From an uncultured beta proteobacterium (GTDB taxonomy: Bacteria > Pseudomonadota > Gammaproteobacteria > Burkholderiales > Burkholderiaceae), in contig CAJEZV010000012.1 of NCBI GenBank assembly GCA_903995005.1, positions 1 through 33,080 on the forward strand: 33,080 nt of DNA, written 5' to 3'. The notes beneath the pieces are model-generated. The model was given only the letters and a program-made list of their open reading frames with translations. It made no database searches and was not told the DNA's origin. The stretch's first letter is position 1, and each line of letters begins with the position of its first letter. The position numbers were made by a program, and so were the translations under genes. Positions 23,958 to 32,264 of this stretch are shown here, piece by piece.

Positions 23958-25943
23958 TTAAACTTTGATTTCGCGCTTGAGATCACTAAAGGCGCGACTC
24001 AATTCGTCAAATTCTTCTTGCCACAAATCCAGATCCCGCATTACCTGCTTCGCATCCATATTCAGCAACTCAATAACCTCAGGTGATACCTGAGGAGTGG
24101 CAGTCTGAGCATCAGCAACCCGGTCAAGAGCCTGCGCTAGTGAAGTACGCATTTTGGAAACAGTCGCCTCAACTCGCTCAACTAATAGGTTTAACTGCTC
24201 CGTTTCCACGGCTAATTGCTTGCTGGAGTGGTTGTCCAAAATTGCCAAATACAAACGTACGCCCTGCTGCTTCAAAGCAAAGAAAGCATCTTGTAGTTGC
24301 TCTAATGGGCCTCCGCGATCACCGTGAGAGCTGCTGCCATAAGACTCATCTCCTTGTGTAGAGCCCGAGCGCATCTGAGCACTCTTGTCTTGCAAGGTAT
24401 TGACTGAATGTCGCATTTTATTGCCTAACTGGCCAAGAGTCTTGATACGAGACTCAATGCCAATCACTTGATCTCTCAAGTCTTTACTTAACTCGGTAAT
24501 AACATTTACTACAGTTTTTAGCTCTGCATTCCCTGCACTAGCGGTCTCATTTTTGTCATCACCCGATTTAAGATCTGCTGAAAGCTGGGGCTCTGCTTTG
24601 GATTTCACATTCCTGGTATTTGCAGCCTTATTTAATCCCAAATCAATTGAACCCAACAACTCATCAGCTGCAGCTGCAAGCTTGGTAGTACGCTGACCTT
24701 CGACTTGAGTAACACGGCTATTTTTAAATAACATTGCACCTCCCAAGCCAGCACCAATCAAGCCAATCATGCTGAGTAATGTTAGGCCTAAAAATCCACC
24801 TGCGGTATTAAAGTCAAATAAACGTAATCCTGTTGAATTTTTCTGTGCAACAACGCGCAGTGCTTCGTGATCAGAAGCAAACTCACGAACCAGCTGAATG
24901 TTATTGGCATACAACTTGAGTGCAGAGGCGCTCTCTTGTGGCAACTTGGTGTGCCACGGACTTTGATGCACTTTTGGGATTGCTTGAGCAAGGCTCAAGG
25001 TTGACTTACCAGACGATTTTTTACCTGCCTCAATCTCAATCAACACTTTTTGATCAATCACAGTGCCCAAAGTCTTTTGGAGATCTGATGAGGCAGTTGC
25101 GCTGGTAATATTTTTTTGCCAAACTGCATTGGCCTTAACAAACTCAGTCAAACTCTCAGCATATTTTTTTGCAGGGGAATCGGTAGTCATTTTGTCTAAT
25201 TCGAGCGGCCCTTTTGAGGAAAGCAACACCTCAGCAGATTTAGCCAAAATATCCAAACCAGCCAAACCCTTCTCTTGAGCAAGCACTATCAAAATAGACT
25301 GTTCTGCGGTTTTAGCACCAACCAATATATCCTGAACATCCACAGCATTAACCGACTTTGACTCAGGCGTTGCAATAGTCAGCGCAGGAGTAGACATATC
25401 TCCCTCATTGGCAAGCTCTGCATACTTATCTGGCTTGCCAAATAGTAGATTCATGATTTTGGAATCTAACTTTTGGAAAAAAGCTAAAGCCGGATTATCC
25501 GAAAGTGTTGCCATGGCACCAGACTCATCAGCAGAACTCTTCGTGGCAACTAGACTCTTGTTACTATTTGCCGGAGTTGACTTCTGTGAGGTGACGCTAT
25601 TTGATGTGCTTGATACGCTTGAGCTATCAGCAGGTACTTTCAGATCATCGGTCATTGATCTTAAAAGTCGATCTGCCTTTTTCAGGTTATTAAAAAACTC
25701 TGAATCTAAGATATGGGTTCCTGAAGTTTGCTGCTGTAGATCTTTTAAAGCAGGGATTAAGCGTAGTACTTCAATCTGATCGATGTCAATGGCTTGTAAA
25801 TAACGCCCTTCGACTAGCCAGCTACGAGCCGTCAGATAAGCGCTAGCACTGGCAAGCAAAGCAACTGAAAAAGAAATGGCAGTCAACCACTGCCAAGGCC
25901 TAGTCGAGCGTTGAAAGACATGATTGTTATATATTTTGCGCAT
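23958..25943 (-). CDS. MCP/PilJ-like membrane receptor with degenerate signalling tip
   Basis: A 661-residue protein with chemoreceptor layout: membrane segment at about 18-40, periplasmic helical domain to about 380, second membrane segment (FLGLTLLSMIGLIGAGLGGAML), then about 250 cytoplasmic residues rich in helices. The segment KQLAVETEQLNLLVERVEATVSKM lines up with the MCP motif RGFAVVADEVQRLAERS..A..KQI. The preceding hairpin tip, normally NILALNAAIEA-like, reads FFALKQQGVRLYLAI, so the universal CheA/CheW contact is lost or changed. There is no clear HAMP domain or methylation helix. It sits between the CheW-like and ChpA-like genes. Confidence 0.65.
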   Translation of the reverse strand: MRKIYNNHVFQRSTRPWQWLTAISFSVALLASASAYLTARSWLVEGRYLQAIDIDQIEVLRLIPALKDLQQQTSGTHILDSEFFNNLKKADRLLRSMTDDLKVPADSSSVSSTSNSVTSQKSTPANSNKSLVATKSSADESGAMATLSDNPALAFFQKLDSKIMNLLFGKPDKYAELANEGDMSTPALTIATPESKSVNAVDVQDILVGAKTAEQSILIVLAQEKGLAGLDILAKSAEVLLSSKGPLELDKMTTDSPAKKYAESLTEFVKANAVWQKNITSATASSDLQKTLGTVIDQKVLIEIEAGKKSSGKSTLSLAQAIPKVHQSPWHTKLPQESASALKLYANNIQLVREFASDHEALRVVAQKNSTGLRLFDFNTAGGFLGLTLLSMIGLIGAGLGGAMLFKNSRVTQVEGQRTTKLAAAADELLGSIDLGLNKAANTRNVKSKAEPQLSADLKSGDDKNETASAGNAELKTVVNVITELSKDLRDQVIGIESRIKTLGQLGNKMRHSVNTLQDKSAQMRSGSTQGDESYGSSSHGDRGGPLEQLQDAFFALKQQGVRLYLAILDNHSSKQLAVETEQLNLLVERVEATVSKMRTSLAQALDRVADAQTATPQVSPEVIELLNMDAKQVMRDLDLWQEEFDELSRAFSDLKREIKV

Positions 25944-25986
25944 ATTTATTGTCTAACTATAAGGTTTAGCGGTATACCCGGCAACT

Positions 25987-26394
25987 TTATAAAACCCCCA
26001 CCAAATGAAAATCTGAACCGTTGTAGTGTAGAAAGGGTGTTTCAGGAAAAATGAATGCATGGAACGGGCCCACAATATTGTTTACCCTGAAGCCAAGGCC
26101 CTTATCTATCCCATCTTTTAATACCACTACCCATGGAGCATGATCACGTTTTAATACCTGCTGCCAAGGCGCCATATTCTCAACTCGCTGACCTGTTCTA
26201 AGTAGCTGAAAATGATTGCGAAGATAGACGGGCTCACCCTCATGCACTACCACGCCGCTAATTTTGAGATCTTTAATCGATTGCTCCGCCTCAGGACAAA
26301 GAAAGACTGAGTGGACAAGCGATGCCGGCAGCGCATAACGCTCCCCATTGATGCGCAGGCCTAACCAATACTCTTGATTCTCTAAAGAACTCAC
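25987..26394 (-). CDS. CheW-like (PilI-like) domain protein
   Basis: A 135-residue single-domain protein. Its pattern follows CheW: YWLGLRINGERYALPASLVHSV at the start, GVVVHEGEPVYLRNHFQLLRTG in the middle and WVVVLKDGIDKGLGFRVNNIVG at the second half. The C-terminal helix of typical CheW (about 150-170 residues) is missing or short. The start is GTG in a GTGA overlap with the PDZ-protein stop. Adjacent genes encode MCP-like and ChpA-like proteins, so it is probably the adaptor of the same complex. Confidence 0.75.
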   Translation of the reverse strand: MSSLENQEYWLGLRINGERYALPASLVHSVFLCPEAEQSIKDLKISGVVVHEGEPVYLRNHFQLLRTGQRVENMAPWQQVLKRDHAPWVVVLKDGIDKGLGFRVNNIVGPFHAFIFPETPFLHYNGSDFHLVGVL

Positions 26395-27419
26395 GATATC
26401 TTACCTGCGAGGCGACGTTGATACCAAAACAGGAATCCAGCAATCCCAAAAATGACTAGACTACAAACGAAGCCGACCACCGCATCACCCATGCCAGTCA
26501 TATAAAACGCATTTTTATTTTCTATTTTTCTTCTTTGAGAAAAATAAGCATCAACACTCTCAAGTACTTTTTTATGTTGCCAATTCAGTACATCCTTGGA
26601 CTGAAGTTTAACTGGAGATGATCCGGTTAGATCTATTACTCCTTTGGAAATTAAGTTTAAGCGTTTGGCATTTTGCATTAAGTTGTTCGCAGCTTCAGTA
26701 CGCCAATCAACCGAAATAACAGGCAGCATTTCACGGCGGTATTGCTCAGCCATGCGTTTGCTGTCTTGCTCAGTGAGATACACTGCTTCTGGTGGAACTG
26801 CAAATCTGATACCACTATTACCGCCAGTAATAGGAGTACGGCTTGGATTTTTCATTGCAACCGAAATATTGTTTTGCTTATTTCTCAGTAACCTCAAGCT
26901 TGTTTCAGAAGATAACTTTTCATTTAGAGCCTGGTAATAACCCATGACTGACTCAATCTTAATAGAGCTAACGTACTGCACAAGATCACCCGGCTTTACC
27001 CCAGCTACATCGGCGGGTGATCCAGGTTCAACTGATTCAACAGTAGGAAGCGTTATTGTCAAAATCGGCCCAGAGCGCTTATTTTCAAACTCTGTAAAGT
27101 ATTGAAATGCCCTATTCACAGCATCATCCAAATTGACTGGAATAATCGCATCTTCGGCCAATTTAGGAACATCACTAGGCTTTAATCGACGAGTATTAAG
27201 TGTGGAATTATTGAGACGAAAATCAATTGCCTGATAACTGACATACTCTTCCAAATTGGGCATCGTTACCTTCAGATTTTTTAAGTCCGAGGAGGAGCTT
27301 GATAATTCAGCGGCGGCACCCAAAAGGGTTGCCAAAGAAAAAAACAATAGGAGGCTTGAAAAAGCTAAAAACCAAAAGTAAAGCCCTTTTTGCGTCCGAG
27401 GAAACTGAATTTTTAGCAC
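26391..27419 (-). CDS. Membrane-anchored PDZ-domain protein of unknown function
   Basis: A 342-residue protein with one membrane segment at each end (about 13-35, LYFWFLAFSSLLLFFSLATL; about 308-330, VVGFVCSLVIFGIAGFLFWY). The intervening part should therefore be periplasmic. A PDZ domain is evident at about 120-190 from VESVEPGSPADVAGVKPGDLV. No protease catalytic motif is seen, so this is a binding module and not a DegP-type enzyme. It starts at GTG, 8 bp after the preceding gene, and overlaps the CheW-like gene by four bases, so it is produced in step with it. It may link an envelope signal to the receptor. Confidence 0.7.
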   Translation of the reverse strand: MLKIQFPRTQKGLYFWFLAFSSLLLFFSLATLLGAAAELSSSSSDLKNLKVTMPNLEEYVSYQAIDFRLNNSTLNTRRLKPSDVPKLAEDAIIPVNLDDAVNRAFQYFTEFENKRSGPILTITLPTVESVEPGSPADVAGVKPGDLVQYVSSIKIESVMGYYQALNEKLSSETSLRLLRNKQNNISVAMKNPSRTPITGGNSGIRFAVPPEAVYLTEQDSKRMAEQYRREMLPVISVDWRTEAANNLMQNAKRLNLISKGVIDLTGSSPVKLQSKDVLNWQHKKVLESVDAYFSQRRKIENKNAFYMTGMGDAVVGFVCSLVIFGIAGFLFWYQRRLAGKIS

Positions 27420-27427
27420 GTTCGTTT

Positions 27428-28237
27428 TTACTTTTTGTTAGAGCCAAAATCAGTTTTGCTACTAGCAAACTTATTACCGCCCTGATTTAAAATGAATCGC
27501 TGCTTTAATAACTCAACCTCTCGATGCTCAGCCATTAGCTGAACCTCTGTTTTGCGTTTATCCATGAGCAATCTACAACTAGCAATATCGTCAATCCAAT
27601 CGCCTGACTTCATTTCAATAATGGCCGATTCTAAGATATCACGACCATTTGTCTCGTTGGCTTTGATGCGCACAACAAATAAACGCACATCATCTACATC
27701 GCGCAAAGTCAGCTCGACAAAGTATGTTCTTGCGAAGCGATGATTAACAGCAGTCAGCGTGTACGGATAGTTATGTAGGGTGAAAAAAATCTTAGTGCCA
27801 TCATCTAACGGCATCGGCTCAACCTTAAGCTCAGTAATACCGGCTTGAGCATGCCACTCAAGATCGGTCTGTTGAGCCTCTAGACTCTTTTTTGGAAAAG
27901 CGCGGGTTTCAAAATAAATTTGATAAAGAGTTTCCGGCAAATGCCTTTCATTGGCCAAATTCTTCAGAACTTCGGCAGTAGAAGTAATTCGCAATCGCTC
28001 TGCCATTAAATCTAACTTCATATTAGCAATCTTTTGATTGATTACCTCTTCAAGCTGATGAGTCTTTTGCAAACTGGCTACCACTACGGGTTCAATGGGC
28101 TGAGCTTGCTGATCTTTAACCTCTTCGACTACTTTTCCATAGAAATCGCGGATGAAAAAATAGACCAGGGCAATGAACATGACCAGGCTCACGATCATGA
28201 TCAATTTTCCAGTAGTAAATGATGCGAAGAAATTCAT
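27428..28237 (-). CDS. Single-pass membrane protein of unknown function
   Basis: Not recognised. A 269-residue protein with one N-terminal membrane segment (LIMIVSLVMFIALVYFFI, about 12-30), a helical stretch (about 45-110), then a mixed alpha/beta domain (KIFFTLHNYPYTLTAVN, YFVELTLRDVDDVRLFVVRI) and a charged C-terminal helix ending in a basic tail. It has no signal-peptidase site, so it is probably anchored. It lies between the PilZ and PDZ genes in the same tightly packed run and is presumably part of the same assembly. Confidence 0.65.
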   Translation of the reverse strand: MNFFASFTTGKLIMIVSLVMFIALVYFFIRDFYGKVVEEVKDQQAQPIEPVVVASLQKTHQLEEVINQKIANMKLDLMAERLRITSTAEVLKNLANERHLPETLYQIYFETRAFPKKSLEAQQTDLEWHAQAGITELKVEPMPLDDGTKIFFTLHNYPYTLTAVNHRFARTYFVELTLRDVDDVRLFVVRIKANETNGRDILESAIIEMKSGDWIDDIASCRLLMDKRKTEVQLMAEHREVELLKQRFILNQGGNKFASSKTDFGSNKK

Positions 28238-28281
28238 AGAGAAATTAAACCCTAAGAGCAGACAAAAGTTGCGTCAGTGTA

Positions 28282-29040
28282 TTACTCATGCCAAGAAGCC
28301 CCTAAATACCAGCGATTTAAACGACTTTGGACACGCGCATTCTCAATAGCACTTCGAGTACTTTCAAATTCTTTAAGGGCGAGTTTTTTAGGCTCATATA
28401 ACTCGCAACCAGCACGAATACGATCGATATCAGTTCCAGGACGTACATTTTTAATTTCCAAGTCTATGGTGGTTGAACGCAATCTAAGGCGCTCAAAATA
28501 ACCGGAATGCCAATAACGTCCTACCTCCACTTCTGTTGCACCTAAACGTAGATCTAATAAAATGCCATGGTCAGATATATCAATTACCTTAGTGAGTAAC
28601 TCTTGCCCAGCACCAAGGCAGAGCACAAAATTTAAATCATCATCTGCGGGTCCAAGGGTTCTGAATTCTTTGCGGCGCTGAATCAAAATTAAATCTGCTG
28701 GCAATGGGCATAACAAGTTGCCCTCGTCATTTAGCTTTAAATTGCTTGCCAAGAATTGCAACTTACCGCTATCGCTACACAGTACCACAATGCGATGCCC
28801 ACCAATTAGACTTGTAAAACCACCCTCCGGCTTTATTTCGGACTTCATCACCAATAAACCTTGACGGATATCCAAGATACTCACTGGTATGGCTGTACCA
28901 TTACCATCAATTGGATATAAACCAGCTAAGGGAATTTTATGCAACTCCCGTTCTATCGTCTTAGTAATAGCACGAGGTTCAACATGGAATCTTGGCTCGA
29001 TACTTTTGAGTCCTTCAGGCGGGAAAATATTAAATCTCAT
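28282..29040 (-). CDS. YcgR-like flagellar brake protein with PilZ c-di-GMP-binding domain
   Basis: A 252-residue protein with a YcgR-type N-terminal domain (about 1-115) and a C-terminal PilZ domain. Both c-di-GMP contact motifs are present: RRKEFR (RxxxR) at about residue 120 and DISDHG (DxSxxG) at about 149-154. YcgR proteins bind the flagellar motor or MotA/FliG when c-di-GMP is high and slow swimming. It is 9 bp from the secreted protein gene upstream and 44 bp from the membrane protein gene downstream, placing c-di-GMP input at the head of the pseudo-chemosensory run. Confidence 0.85.
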   Translation of the reverse strand: MRFNIFPPEGLKSIEPRFHVEPRAITKTIERELHKIPLAGLYPIDGNGTAIPVSILDIRQGLLVMKSEIKPEGGFTSLIGGHRIVVLCSDSGKLQFLASNLKLNDEGNLLCPLPADLILIQRRKEFRTLGPADDDLNFVLCLGAGQELLTKVIDISDHGILLDLRLGATEVEVGRYWHSGYFERLRLRSTTIDLEIKNVRPGTDIDRIRAGCELYEPKKLALKEFESTRSAIENARVQSRLNRWYLGASWHE

Positions 29041-29049
29041 ATGAATAAA

Positions 29050-29472
29050 TTAAGCACCACAAATTTGAGAAAAAATAATGGCCAAGGGAGTCCCTGCCGG
29101 AACTGGATCGTCGTTTAATTCAAAACCAGACTGTGTCTGCAAATTAGGCTTGCCCATGGCATTAGTATCGCCATAATTTACGGTAGCTAAAGTGGAGTAG
29201 GTATTGCGAACGCAATTAAATAAAATATTACGGCGTATTGATTGAATTCGCTCGGGTGCAGCGCCCTCTTCTTGTTTTCGATTAGTAATAATCCATACTT
29301 TCTTCCAATCGGGGGGTAGTACTTTAATTGAGCTCTTATAATAGGAAAGGCTATATTGGCGCCCATCTATTACGGTTATCAAATCGTCATTTGCTTGAGC
29401 CAAAACGAGACCACTGCCATAAATGACGAAAAAGATAATAAAAGTGGTTTTTTGAAAAAAGGAGAGACCCAT
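29050..29472 (-). CDS. Secreted protein resembling the surface-adhesin E family
   Basis: The ORF opens at 29499, but ATG 29472 (MGLSFFQK) gives a normal signal peptide ending VLA-QA and a mature protein of about 115 residues. The mature part has the adhesin-E-like order: a WKKVWIITNRKQ strand, LFNCVRNTYSTLATVNYGD, then a PVPAGTPLAIIFSQIC ending, with two cysteines likely to form a disulfide. Similarity is judged by eye, so the family call is moderate. It is the first gene of the long - strand run, directly before the YcgR-like gene. Confidence 0.6.
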   Translation of the reverse strand: MGLSFFQKTTFIIFFVIYGSGLVLAQANDDLITVIDGRQYSLSYYKSSIKVLPPDWKKVWIITNRKQEEGAAPERIQSIRRNILFNCVRNTYSTLATVNYGDTNAMGKPNLQTQSGFELNDDPVPAGTPLAIIFSQICGA

Positions 29473-29517
29473 ACAACTAACCCACATTAAATGGGTCATT
29501 ATACGGATATCCTGCGT

Positions 29518-29544
29518 TCATAGCCCCTTCCAACACCATCTTTA
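29518..29544 (-). promoter_or_regulatory. Candidate sigma-28 promoter for the adhesin-E/YcgR/pseudo-chemosensory run
   Basis: On the - strand TAAA (29541-29544), exactly 15 bases, then GGCTATGA (29518-29525), which matches five of eight positions of GCCGATAA. It lies 46 bp upstream of the preferred first start codon. A FliA promoter would fit genes acting after the hook is complete. Confidence 0.35.
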
Positions 29545-29618
29545 AATCCCAGTAGAGGATTTACGAATTAAAGACATTAGAACAGCTAGAAATGGACCGT
29601 GATTTTGATAAAAATAAC

Positions 29619-29810
29619 TTATGAGGTTTTCGCATCACTATGGTCAGCATCACCTTGTGGAAGGGCAGCACTCTGGCCAGCCACCACATGCTTTATCCAA
29701 TAACGCGCAGCCGCAATATTGGTCGTGTAAAAAGCAATCTTGTTGCTTTTTACAATGGTGTAAAAGCGTTCACCACGAATACGGTGCTCATTAAGGATAG
29801 GATTTTCCAT
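29619..29810 (-). CDS. Small hypothetical protein (doubtful)
   Basis: A 63-codon ORF with ATG start and a distant GAGG about 11 bases upstream. The product begins MENPILNEHRIRGERFYTIV and ends in a polar tail. It matches nothing known to me. The coding sequence contains a perfect 11-bp inverted repeat with T runs on both strands, which looks more like a terminator or structured RNA than coding DNA. It stands alone between two divergent transcription units. Confidence 0.35.
   Translation of the reverse strand: MENPILNEHRIRGERFYTIVKSNKIAFYTTNIAAARYWIKHVVAGQSAALPQGDADHSDAKTS
29727..29753. repeat. Perfect 11-bp inverted repeat, terminator-like
   Basis: GTAAAAAGCAA, five-base loop, TTGCTTTTTAC. 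Both strands end in a run of five T, so it could terminate transcription in either direction, though only five T residues follow the GC-containing core. It lies inside the doubtful small ORF. Confidence 0.6.
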
Positions 29811-30145
29811 AATGTGAAATTCCTCTTTTTTAGTGACAGGGTAACTATAAACGGATAAATCTCGACAGGTGATTAGCTTTTTGGCACCTTAAATATCTTA
29901 CACGTCTTAACAAATTTCTAAGTACTTGTTTTATATATATATATTTTATATTTTCCTGATTTACTGAAATGCAAAAAGAAGTATTAGACATCCTGGTCCA
30001 CAAGAAATTCACTTTGAAGACTAGTAGAAACCCGCAAACAGGCTTGCAGGCACCTAATCAGATGCATCCATTCTGAAATAAGCCAATTACACTCAACCCT
30101 GTGAACGCTCAAATCCTATCCATAATCATTAATAATCAGTAAATC
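29811..30145. other. Intergenic region upstream of rpoN
   Basis: No gene is seen in about 335 bp. It includes a very AT-rich run (TTATATATATATATTTTATATT at about 29930-29952, an alternating TA tract) that could be part of a promoter or a bendable element. No consensus sigma-54 site or RNA gene was recognised. Confidence 0.6.
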
Positions 30146-31531
30146 ATGGCCATCTCACTTAATACCCGAGTCAGCCAGACCGTCAACCTTACGCCACAAC
30201 TGCAGCAATCTATTAGGCTGTTGCAGCTTTCTAATTCAGAGCTAGAGCAAGAATTAGCTAAAGCAGCTGAAGACAACCCTCTCATCGAATTTGAGCCAAA
30301 TCCTGAGATTGAATCCAATCTTTCCCAGTCTAGCGAGCGGATCGAAACCAATCAAAACTCTTGGGCTAATAATCGGATATCGCAAGACGATGATGAGGAA
30401 TGGGGAGAGCGCTACGAACGTATAGCTCATAAACAAACCTTACTAGAATATCTAGACGAGCAGGTTCATCTGCTCAATATCGACCCCAAGGAGCAATCAT
30501 TGATTGCCTATATCGCCGGATGCTTAGATGAGAGGGGTTACCTCCCAGAGGATCTTGAAGCGATTCAAGTGGATATTGGCACCCAGATTGATGGAGCCAA
30601 TTCGCGCGATAGTATCCAAAATGCTCTAGCTAAACTGCAATCACTTGATCCTCCCGGTATTGGTGCTCGTGACTTGGCAGAATGCCTGTCACTTCAAATC
30701 GATCGTATTCTTGAAAATGCAAAGTCTGATAAGCTCTCTTGGGAGTTAGCCCGATATATTGTTACCAGTCATCTATCCAAAGTGGGATCAAAAGACTGGC
30801 AAAAAATCAAACAGGCTAGCGGTAAATCTGAGGCAGAAGTACTCAAAGCTGTTGAACTGATACGTACGCTGCAACATAATCCAGGTGCTCAATTTGAACG
30901 TGAGAATGATCAGTGGGTTCTGCCTGATGTCGTTGTGAATCTTAAACAAAATCGTTGGGTCGTTGAATCCAATCCCAACGCAAAACCCCGTCTCTCTCTA
31001 AACAATGAATACGCGAGAATTCTGAAAGAAAATGGTCAGAAGAACATTGATGGCGTCCTAAAACAAAAAATGTTGGAAGCGAGTTGGCTCGTGAAGAATA
31101 TTGTGCAGCGAGAAGAAACTATATTAAGAGTAGCGCAAGCGATTGTTGTCAGGCAACAGCAATTTTTCTCAATAGGGGCTATTGGTATGAAGCCTTTAGT
31201 TTTGCGTGAAATTGCTGAAGAATTAGAGATGCATGAATCGACCATCTCCAGAGTGACCACTCAAAAATATTTAGCCTGCCAACTGGGAATTTTTGAGTTT
31301 AAATATTTTTTTAGCAGTCAAGTTAGCTCAGAAAAAGGTGGCGGCATTTCTTCTACAGCCGTGCAGGCCTTAATCAAAAAAATTGTAGAAGAAGAATCCG
31401 CTAGCAAACCAATTTCTGATACTCAGATCACCCAACTATTGAGCGATCAAGGCTACATCATTGCACGGCGTACCGTTGCGAAGTATCGAGATATTCTCCG
31501 GATTCCGCCTGTTCACTTGCGCAAACAATAG
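30146..31531 (+). CDS. rpoN: RpoN, sigma-54 factor
   Basis: A 461-residue sigma-54. Region I is typical (LNTRVSQTVNLTPQLQQSIRLLQLSNSELEQEL) and an acidic region II follows at about 55-95. The core-binding domain has LQSLDPPGIGARDLAECL. The -12-recognising helix-turn-helix region has LREIAEELEMHESTISRVT. The RpoN box is ARRTVAKYRD near the C-terminus, with one conservative change from the usual final E. It supplies the sigma factor needed by FleR. The usual neighbours of a housekeeping rpoN (lptB, hpf, ptsN) are absent on either side here, so this may be a motility-linked copy. Confidence 0.95.
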   Translation: MAISLNTRVSQTVNLTPQLQQSIRLLQLSNSELEQELAKAAEDNPLIEFEPNPEIESNLSQSSERIETNQNSWANNRISQDDDEEWGERYERIAHKQTLLEYLDEQVHLLNIDPKEQSLIAYIAGCLDERGYLPEDLEAIQVDIGTQIDGANSRDSIQNALAKLQSLDPPGIGARDLAECLSLQIDRILENAKSDKLSWELARYIVTSHLSKVGSKDWQKIKQASGKSEAEVLKAVELIRTLQHNPGAQFERENDQWVLPDVVVNLKQNRWVVESNPNAKPRLSLNNEYARILKENGQKNIDGVLKQKMLEASWLVKNIVQREETILRVAQAIVVRQQQFFSIGAIGMKPLVLREIAEELEMHESTISRVTTQKYLACQLGIFEFKYFFSSQVSSEKGGGISSTAVQALIKKIVEEESASKPISDTQITQLLSDQGYIIARRTVAKYRDILRIPPVHLRKQ

Positions 31532-31541
31532 CCCTCTAGTC

Positions 31542-31559
31542 ACCACTTTACGAAGTGGT
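31542..31559. terminator. Possible weak terminator between convergent rpoN and the cyclase gene
   Basis: ACCACTT-TACG-AAGTGGT hairpin (7-bp stem, 4-base loop) just after the rpoN stop and over the cyclase stop. No long T tract follows on either strand, so efficiency is uncertain. Confidence 0.4.
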
Positions 31560-32264
31560 AATTTCAATTCGGTTTTTGCCTGCCTTTTTGGCGCTATACA
31601 TTGCCTGGTCTGCCCGCTCAATGAAGGTCAGCGCATCTACTTGCTCCTGTGAAGCAATGGATGTAGCCGCCGTAACAATAGATACGCCAATGCTTGCGCC
31701 CAAGAACAAGGTTAGTGGCTCATCAGCGCTCAATCTTAGAGGATGAGAAATGGCAGTCAATAGTCGATTGGCTAAGTTTTCAACTGATTCCGGTCGATCA
31801 ACATTTTGTAGAACAACCACAAACTCATCACCACCCCAACGGCATAATAGGTCATCCGATCGGATGGAGTTTTGCAAACGTGTACTTACCAAGCATAAGG
31901 CTTGATCGCCTAAGGCATGCCCGTGCTGATCATTAATCTCTTTAAATCCATCTAGATCAATAAAACATACCGCTAAGATGGCATTACTACTTTGTAGGCC
32001 CCTTAGCGCAAGGTCGAGACTTTCAAGTAAGCTAGATCTGATTAAGAGTCCAGTTAACTCATCACGTAAAGTCGAAGATGGCGATGGCTGATCATAAAGT
32101 AGCTCTTGAAAAATATGGCGCTCAAGATGAGTCAGTTGCGCATCAGAATGGATCTGTGCAATAAGCTCTTGATGATTGGCTGCTTGAGCCAATTTTTGCA
32201 TTTGAGCAAATAGAGTCTTAAATTGCTCTGCCACGTATTGTGACTTCGCTTGGCGATCTGTCAT
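31548..32264 (-). CDS. GGDEF diguanylate cyclase
   Basis: Makes c-di-GMP from two GTP. A 238-residue soluble protein with a helical N-terminal region (about 1-60) of unknown sensing role and a GGDEF domain starting at DELTGLLIR. The active site RWGGDEF (about 139-145) is intact. The inhibitory I-site RxxD (RSDD) lies five residues before it, so product inhibition is expected. The metal/substrate residues are present in CFIDLDGFKEIND. It starts immediately after the stop of the upstream secreted protein gene (TAAATG). Its product could be sensed by the YcgR-like protein encoded nearby. Confidence 0.93.
   Translation of the reverse strand: MTDRQAKSQYVAEQFKTLFAQMQKLAQAANHQELIAQIHSDAQLTHLERHIFQELLYDQPSPSSTLRDELTGLLIRSSLLESLDLALRGLQSSNAILAVCFIDLDGFKEINDQHGHALGDQALCLVSTRLQNSIRSDDLLCRWGGDEFVVVLQNVDRPESVENLANRLLTAISHPLRLSADEPLTLFLGASIGVSIVTAATSIASQEQVDALTFIERADQAMYSAKKAGKNRIEITTS

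Noticed and set aside
29933-29952. Alternating TA tract upstream of rpoN as an origin or phase-variable repeat
   Set aside because: Too short and imperfect, with no DnaA boxes or coding repeat nearby.
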